DNA of 34,268 nucleotides from Acidobacteriaceae bacterium (GTDB taxonomy: Bacteria > Acidobacteriota > Terriglobia > Terriglobales > Acidobacteriaceae). The stretch lies in the NCBI GenBank assembly GCA_003140235.1, contig PLJN01000098.1:1-34268 (forward strand), in the 5' to 3' direction. Shown one piece after another: positions 30,619 through 34,268 of this stretch (its first letter is position 1; the number at the start of each line of letters is the position of its first letter). Position numbers and translations under genes: made by a program. The notes below the pieces were generated by a model. The model saw only the letters and a list, made by a program, of their open reading frames with translations, made no database searches and had not been told where the DNA came from.

Positions 30619-30945
30619 GCGCCGCGACTGGAAATTCCACGTCTATATCATGGCCAGCAAGTCACGCCGAATTTATGTCGGCATGACAAACTCGCTATTC
30701 AGCCGAGTGATGCAGCACAAAGAAGGCCAGATCGAAGGCTTCACCAAGAGATACAAGATCAACCGGCTGGTACATTTCGAACCGTTTCAATATGTGAACA
30801 ATTGCATCGCCAGGGAAAAGCAAGTGAAAAAGGATGGGCGCGAGACAAGAAAGTTGTTCTGATCGAGCGCTTCAATCCCACGTGGGAAGACCTTGCAGCG
30901 GACTGGGGTAAGCCGCTCGATCCACCCACACCGAAAGTGAAATGA
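30617..30945 (+). pseudogene. GIY-YIG nuclease family gene, frameshifted near its 3' end
   Basis: Small single-domain GIY-YIG nuclease of the YhbQ/UvrC-N type. The first 81 codons from TTG 30617 read in frame to TGA at 30862. They contain the GIY-YIG strands as HVYIMASK...RIYVGMTN, the catalytic arginine region LFSRVMQHK, GFTKRYKINRLVHFEPF, and the glutamate helix IAREKQVK. Family members continue WxRxKKxxLIExxNPxWxDL. That continuation exists here in the next frame (WARDKKVVLIERFNPTWEDLAADWGKP), ending at TGA 30943-30945. The two frames meet at the run AAAAA (about 30826-30830); one extra A would restore a protein of about 109 residues. Causes could be a recent frameshift mutation, a sequencing error or slippage. 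The active-site residues are before the break, so a truncated product may still fold. Confidence 0.8.
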
Positions 30946-30978
30946 AAGCAGATTCCTCACTACGTTCGGAATGACAAG
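30945..30978. repeat. Right terminal inverted repeat of the GIY-YIG cassette
   Basis: AAAGCAGATTCCTCACTACG then TTCGGAATGACAAG. It is the reverse complement of the left repeat with one mismatch. It starts on the last base of the restored nuclease stop codon. Confidence 0.9.
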
Positions 30979-31063
30979 TGCTAACTGGGCGTGTGGCACG
31001 CCCTTCGTCTTTTCCCGCCGCTCTCTTGCGCATCACGATACCGCGGGTGCCCCTCGCTGTCGT

Positions 31064-31119
31064 GAGGCTTCGAAAAATCAAAACAAGAAATTCAAAATCG
31101 AAAGCCGGGCCACCCGCCC
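31064..31119 (+). repeat. AT-rich dispersed repeat, copy B
   Basis: GAGGCTTCGAAAAATCAAAA, then TTCAAAATCGAAAGCCGGGC and CACCCGCC. The TGACTGCTGAGTGC head seen in copies A and D is missing or unrecognisable. It ends 13 bp before the stop of the ChaN-like gene on the other strand. Confidence 0.8.
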
Positions 31120-31132
31120 ATTGCCGGCAATT

Positions 31133-32008
31133 TCACTGCGCGGCCCGCTCAGAGAGAAACTTGCTTCGGCAAGGTGGAAGGGGAGAAGGCTCTCCTGCCG
31201 CAGGCGCCGAAGATGTCAATGGGACGCCCAGCGAGAGGACGCCATCGACTTTTCCAAAGGGCGCGAGGCTGGGATCAAGAAATATCCCGTAAGGTCTTTT
31301 TGGGTCCTTATCCGGAACTCCGTCTTTCGACGGACCGCAGGCGCCGGTGCTGGATTGCGACCATGATTCTCCGCCCCTGTCTGTCACTTCCAGACTCAGG
31401 ATTTCTTTGGGAGGAAGGTACATAGCCGCCAGATCGTAGCCGCGTTTCGACGCTTGCATGGCGTGAAGATTCCCGGTGAGGATGAGCACCAGGTCATTGG
31501 GTTTTGCCGGACGTAGCGAAAGCAGGGCGTGTCCCATCGCTTCGTCGCGTGGAGCAGCGGCGGGCGGTCCCGCGTAGGGCGCATCGAATGCAAAAACCCG
31601 TAAGTCGGGTTGGAGTCTGCGAAGCTCTCGCAAAGAGAGCAACAGCCGCAGCATCGCTTCACTGCCTCGACCATCCAGAACATCTTTCCAGCCGGGTAGC
31701 CGGAGCAGCGCGTTCTGGGCCTTGGCCAGGTCCCTGGCTGTGAGCATGTTATCCAGAGCGGCCTGCTCGCTGGTGGGACGCTCTAACGCGACGGTGACGT
31801 GCTTTCCGTGGGCAATGGCGTCGCAGACAAGATCACGAAAAGCCGCGGGAGTTTCATTCGAACCGTGCCACTCGCCGATGAACACCCAATGAACAGAAGC
31901 CTTAGACCAAATTTCGTCTGCTCCCGGTACAGGCGAACAGGATCCGGTTGCAGCCGACGCGTTCATCGTCCATCCCATCGCCAGGAAGAAAGCAAGCACT
32001 ATCCTCAT
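31133..32008 (-). CDS. Secreted ChaN/Tiki-superfamily-like protein
   Basis: 291 residues from ATG at 32008 with signal peptide MRIVLAFFLAMGWTMNASAA. The block WVFIGEWHGSNETPAAFRDLV followed by HVTVALERPTSEQ is like the GExH...E motifs of the ChaN (haem-binding lipoprotein)/TraB/Tiki/erythromycin-esterase superfamily. LVLILTGNLHAMQASKRG would be the later conserved histidine strand. The C-terminal 70 residues (from GGESWSQSSTGACG on) are a separate Ser/Pro/Gly-rich part. No lipobox is seen, unlike ChaN. Function could be haem binding or a metal hydrolase; the sequence does not decide. It stands alone between repeat copies B and C. Confidence 0.65.
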   Translation of the reverse strand: MRIVLAFFLAMGWTMNASAATGSCSPVPGADEIWSKASVHWVFIGEWHGSNETPAAFRDLVCDAIAHGKHVTVALERPTSEQAALDNMLTARDLAKAQNALLRLPGWKDVLDGRGSEAMLRLLLSLRELRRLQPDLRVFAFDAPYAGPPAAAPRDEAMGHALLSLRPAKPNDLVLILTGNLHAMQASKRGYDLAAMYLPPKEILSLEVTDRGGESWSQSSTGACGPSKDGVPDKDPKRPYGIFLDPSLAPFGKVDGVLSLGVPLTSSAPAAGEPSPLPPCRSKFLSERAAQ

Positions 32009-32135
32009 GGGGTCAGTTTATCGTTGATTCATTCATCACACAATTCCGAACTCCACGCGTTTTGACTTTCTGTGTGATATTCTTTTCCGGCGTCGCTCCA
32101 CTCTATTCAGATGGTTTTGGTCTGACGGTTTTCGA

Positions 32136-32222
32136 TTCGGCTAACTGCCAAGAGCTGCTTTCTCGATGAGGCTTCGAAAAATCAAGAAAAGAATTCAAAA
32201 TCGAAAGCCTGTCCACCCGCCC
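32136..32222 (+). repeat. AT-rich dispersed repeat, copy C
   Basis: CGGCTAACTGCCAAGAGCTG, then GATGAGGCTTCGAAAAATCA and GAATTCAAAATCGAAAGCCT, ending GTCCACCCGCC. It is more diverged than copies A and D but in the same order and orientation. Confidence 0.75.
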
Positions 32223-32248
32223 ATCACATCCAGAGCGAAGAGGATCAA

Positions 32249-32482
32249 GAGCGCCGGAGGCGCGCTCACAGGGTAGCCCCCGGTGCAACCGGGGGTAAGC
32301 ATGGGTATGGGTTCGAAGCGCCGTAGGCGCGACACAGAAATTAAATCCACCAAAACACATATCGGGAACCCGCGTTTGGACGTAAATGCGGAACATTGTG
32401 TCGCGCCTCCGGCGCTCTAAAATCTTTACATGCTTACCCCCGGTTGCACCGGGGGCTACCCTCTAGGCGCGCCTCCGGCGCT
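32249..32482. repeat. BIME-like palindromic element of 234 bp
   Basis: The left arm (32249-32336) reads AGCGCCGGAGGCGCG, GGGTAGCCCCCGGTGCAACC, GGGGGTAAGCATG, then AGCGCCGTAGGCGCGACACA. The right arm (32397-32482) is its reverse complement over about 85 bp with a diverged patch of about 12 bp. The centre is a 60-bp AT-richer loop. Each arm itself holds three small hairpins (GCGCCGGAGGCGC twice, CCCCCGGTGCAACCGGGGG). There is no open reading frame. This is how REP doublets (BIMEs) or miniature elements look, and a RAYT gene is present at 7.5 kb, but its own repeats differ. Confidence 0.85.
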
Positions 32483-32554
32483 TGGTTCGTTGAAGCCATT
32501 CGCATGCTGTCGTCCTGAAGTGGATGCTCTGTTGGCGAAGTGAGTTAGCAGGCT

Positions 32555-32761
32555 ATGTATGCGCTCGCATCCTATCCTTATCGATGCCCTGTCGCCCCGG
32601 AGGCTCGAAGGGCGAAGGTAAAACTGCGGCACCTGCTTTACGGCAAGAAGCCTCACGTCTATCGCGTCATCTACGAAATAGATGAATTGCGACAAGCGGT
32701 TTGGGTGCTCACGATTCGCCACGGCGCACGGCGGAAGCTCAAGACCTCCGACCTTGGATAG
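32555..32761 (+). pseudogene. RelE/ParE-type toxin, N-terminally truncated
   Basis: 68 residues from ATG at 32555 match the C-terminal two-thirds of a ParE/RelE-superfamily toxin: ALASYPYRCPVAPEARRAKVKLRHLLYGKKPHVYRVIYEID, then VWVLTIRHGARRKL. Full-length relatives have about 30 more N-terminal residues (first helix pair) and an antitoxin gene just upstream. Here an in-frame TAG occurs three codons before the ATG, and the BIME-like element ends 72 bp upstream, so both the toxin start and the antitoxin are missing. Probably inactive. The missing-part statement relies on family knowledge. Confidence 0.7.
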
Positions 32762-33000
32762 AATAGACTGCGGAGATTCTAGCCCCGCCTGTAGGTACCT
32801 CGTTTCTGGATTTGGCTGACTGTTAATTGCTGAGTGCTGAGTGCTGCTTTCCATCGAGGCTTCGAAAAATCAAAAAGAATTCAAAATCGAAAGCCGGGCC
32901 ACCCGCCGATTGATTTTTCGAACAACAAATTATCGAAGCGGGGTGCCCTGGGCTTTGATCTTGGTTTTGATTTTTCGAAAGCTTGGAGTACGAGGAGACG
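32762..33000. other. Intergenic, repeat copy D and an inverted partial copy
   Basis: Copy D at 32811-32907 runs direct. 32949-32985 (GGCTTTGATC...TTTTTCGAAAGC) is a partial copy in reverse orientation. Together they form an inverted pair about 40 bp apart. No gene. The ribosome site GAGGAG for the following gene is at 32992-32997. Confidence 0.6.
32811..32907 (+). repeat. AT-rich dispersed repeat, copy D
   Basis: TTTGGCTGACTGTTAATTGC, tandem TGAGTGCTGAGTGCTG, then ATCGAGGCTTCGAAAAATCA and TTCAAAATCGAAAGCCGGGC, CACCCGCC. Together with copy A it defines the full unit; both are preceded by ATTCTAGCCC about 25-35 bp upstream. Confidence 0.8.
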
Positions 33001-33798
33001 ATGTTGGCGATGCTGAGTCCATTGAGTCGAAAGGCCTATAGAATTGACCCGCATCTTCGTGGGGTAAACAGGATGGCTGTTCAAGGTTCATATATCTCGT
33101 GGCGGATACGCCAAGCAGTTCTTCCGTTTGTCAGAGTTTACGGACAGTGGGTGGAGGAGCGCATCATCCCGCTCGTTTCCCAACTGACAGCGATGGCCGA
33201 TGCCGTAGAGAAGAAAGCCTACGATGAATTGATGTCGCAACCAGTCGGAGAGGACTACTCCGGCGATGGGTCCGAGGAAGCCGAATATGCCTTCGACGCT
33301 GGTCTTTCCTTTTACCAGAACATCACCGCCATGTATCAGGGGACTTTGAACCTGTTTGCTGCTGGATTGTTTCACGTTATCGAGCAGCAGCTTGCCGACA
33401 TCACGAGAGATGGGGCAATTGACATCAAGGGGCCAGATACCAAGTTGGAGAACGTTATCGGCTGGTACAAACAGCACTTTCACGTGGATCTCATGCACTA
33501 CCCGTCGTGGTCGTTGATTGACGAAGTGCGATTGGTTGCCAACACGACGAAGCACGCTGAAGGCCAATCTGCAACGAAGTTGCGGAGCATACACGCAGAG
33601 CTTTTCCAGAACCCGCTACTCCGGAAAGTTGATCCCCACACGCCGGTTTTCCATATGCCCGTCAATCTCCCTCTCGGTGGCGATGGACTCTACGTCACAG
33701 GAGATGATTTCCGTCGTTACCACACAGCAGCGCTAGAACTGTTCGATTGGCTGGTCGTACACTTCGAGAATCACGCCGACCAGTACTATCCTCAGTAA
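33001..33798 (+). CDS. Hypothetical protein, possibly HEPN-like
   Basis: 265 residues from ATG at 33001 (GAGG 5 bp ahead); TTG at 32983 and ATG at 33010 are possible alternatives. No signal or membrane segment. Predicted mostly helical, with LNLFAAGLFHVIEQQLADITRDG and later WSLIDEVRLVANTTKHAEGQSATKLR. The second stretch resembles the (R...N..KH.EG) helix of HEPN-fold and abortive-infection-type proteins, but the Arg-to-His spacing is 7 residues rather than the usual 4-6. I therefore do not claim ribonuclease activity. The surrounding repeats suggest an accessory island. The family is not recognised with confidence. Confidence 0.65.
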   Translation: MLAMLSPLSRKAYRIDPHLRGVNRMAVQGSYISWRIRQAVLPFVRVYGQWVEERIIPLVSQLTAMADAVEKKAYDELMSQPVGEDYSGDGSEEAEYAFDAGLSFYQNITAMYQGTLNLFAAGLFHVIEQQLADITRDGAIDIKGPDTKLENVIGWYKQHFHVDLMHYPSWSLIDEVRLVANTTKHAEGQSATKLRSIHAELFQNPLLRKVDPHTPVFHMPVNLPLGGDGLYVTGDDFRRYHTAALELFDWLVVHFENHADQYYPQ

Positions 33799-33962
33799 GC
33801 TGCAACAAGAAGCCTTGTGCAAAGAGAACTGATGGCGGTGACTGGTTGTGATCCAGCCAAGAACAACCGATGATGGCGTCTAGCCTTTTTTAAGGGCTTC
33901 ATGCAACGGCCACCCCCAGAACCTTTCCGGCCCCTCACCATGGAGCCCCGCCATGTCACGGT
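33799..33962. other. Intergenic between convergent genes, nothing firm
   Basis: AGCC-TTTTTTAAG-GGCT near 33883 makes a poor hairpin. No gene or recognisable repeat. Confidence 0.3.
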
Positions 33963-34268
33963 TTATGGCCCCGTCCACACCGGGTTATTCCCGCAATCCC
34001 GGATGGTAAGCCAGCGGTTCGGATTGTTAACGACCGATAAGCGCTTTTCAAAATCTCTTAGCGTATTGCTCACCCGAAAAAAGAACATCATCCCCCGCGC
34101 GACGAAGAGGAACGTCCTGTCTTTGTGTTTCTGATTCTCTCCCGGCGGGAAGAAGCTTATCCGGTTCAGGCTATCGGAGCACACGATCACTTGGAGCGCC
34201 GCTTTCGCCGGCACAGGCGTTTCACCCATCAGATATTTCCTGATCTCCTCGTTGTATTTTTTCCCGAG
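33963..34268 (-). CDS. Hypothetical protein, C-terminal part, runs off the right edge
   Basis: An open frame of 101 residues enters from the right edge (GKKYNEEIRKYLMGETPVPAK) and ends at TAA 33963-33965. It includes a beta-rich stretch ALQVIVCSDSLNRISFFPPGE and FLFVARGMMFFFRV, then LRDFEKRLSVVNNPNRWLTI. The internal ATG at 34229 is probably not the start, because the frame continues unbroken to the edge with a natural composition. No family is recognised. Confidence 0.5.
   Translation of the reverse strand, partial: LGKKYNEEIRKYLMGETPVPAKAALQVIVCSDSLNRISFFPPGENQKHKDRTFLFVARGMMFFFRVSNTLRDFEKRLSVVNNPNRWLTIRDCGNNPVWTGP

Noticed and set aside
33883-33900. Terminator after the 265-aa gene
   Set aside because: The stem is only 4 bp and the T-run lies in the loop, not after the stem.

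Overview
This is a bacterial chromosomal window of moderately high GC, and everything recognisable in it fits an Acidobacteriota genome, most likely class Terriglobia. The points in favour are the C-terminal RPRCC form of the YbdD-like protein beside CstA, FecR-DUF6600 and DUF3857-transglutaminase-TPR proteins, a PAP2-Wzi fusion, an OmpL-type beta-barrel, and many short palindromic repeats of kinds common in that phylum. The taxonomic call is inference; there is no rRNA or other strong marker. I see no tRNA, rRNA, CRISPR array or phage module.

Layout. 1-5.3 kb holds housekeeping genes: glycogen synthase glgA (partial) diverging from rsmA/ksgA, then a convergent secreted FecR-domain protein, a secreted hypothetical overlapping ruvC by 4 bp, and ruvC. 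5.0-7.3 kb is a carbon-starvation pair, cstA plus a YbdD/YjiX-like small protein. 7.35-8.06 kb is a REP-associated tyrosine transposase (RAYT) lying between two arms of a roughly 115-bp inverted repeat. 8.1-8.9 kb has a Coa1-like membrane protein and a DUF962/Mpo1-like protein in the same frame, separated by one TGA. 9.0-13.1 kb is one very large DUF3857/transglutaminase/TPR secreted protein, diverging from a small DUF6010-like membrane protein.

13.7-26.3 kb is an envelope and efflux block. On the minus strand, a TolC-like outer membrane factor, a lipoprotein membrane-fusion protein and a heavy-metal-type RND pump form a tightly coupled operon with 4-bp overlaps. A PAP2-Wzi fusion and two small proteins follow it. 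On the plus strand, diverging from the operon, are a histidine kinase, a NarL/LuxR-type response regulator and a porin. The shared intergenic region carries three heptamers spaced 20-21 bp, a plausible binding site for the regulator.

26.3-34.3 kb is accessory and repeat-rich. It holds a 36-residue membrane peptide, a SAP-domain protein, a secreted flavin amine oxidase with a duplicated 3' tail downstream, a VOC protein, a GIY-YIG nuclease cassette with near-perfect 34-bp terminal inverted repeats, a ChaN/Tiki-like secreted protein, a 234-bp palindromic BIME-like element, a truncated RelE/ParE toxin, and a hypothetical protein. At least four copies of an AT-rich repeat are interspersed, and a partial gene runs off the right edge.

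The most interesting theme is repeat plus nuclease. The GIY-YIG gene is bounded exactly at start and stop by inverted repeats. The same repeat core recurs alone (29.70 kb) and as a gene-less inverted pair (4.89-5.00 kb). That is the architecture expected of an autonomous element and its miniature derivatives, parallel to RAYT/REP but using a different nuclease family.
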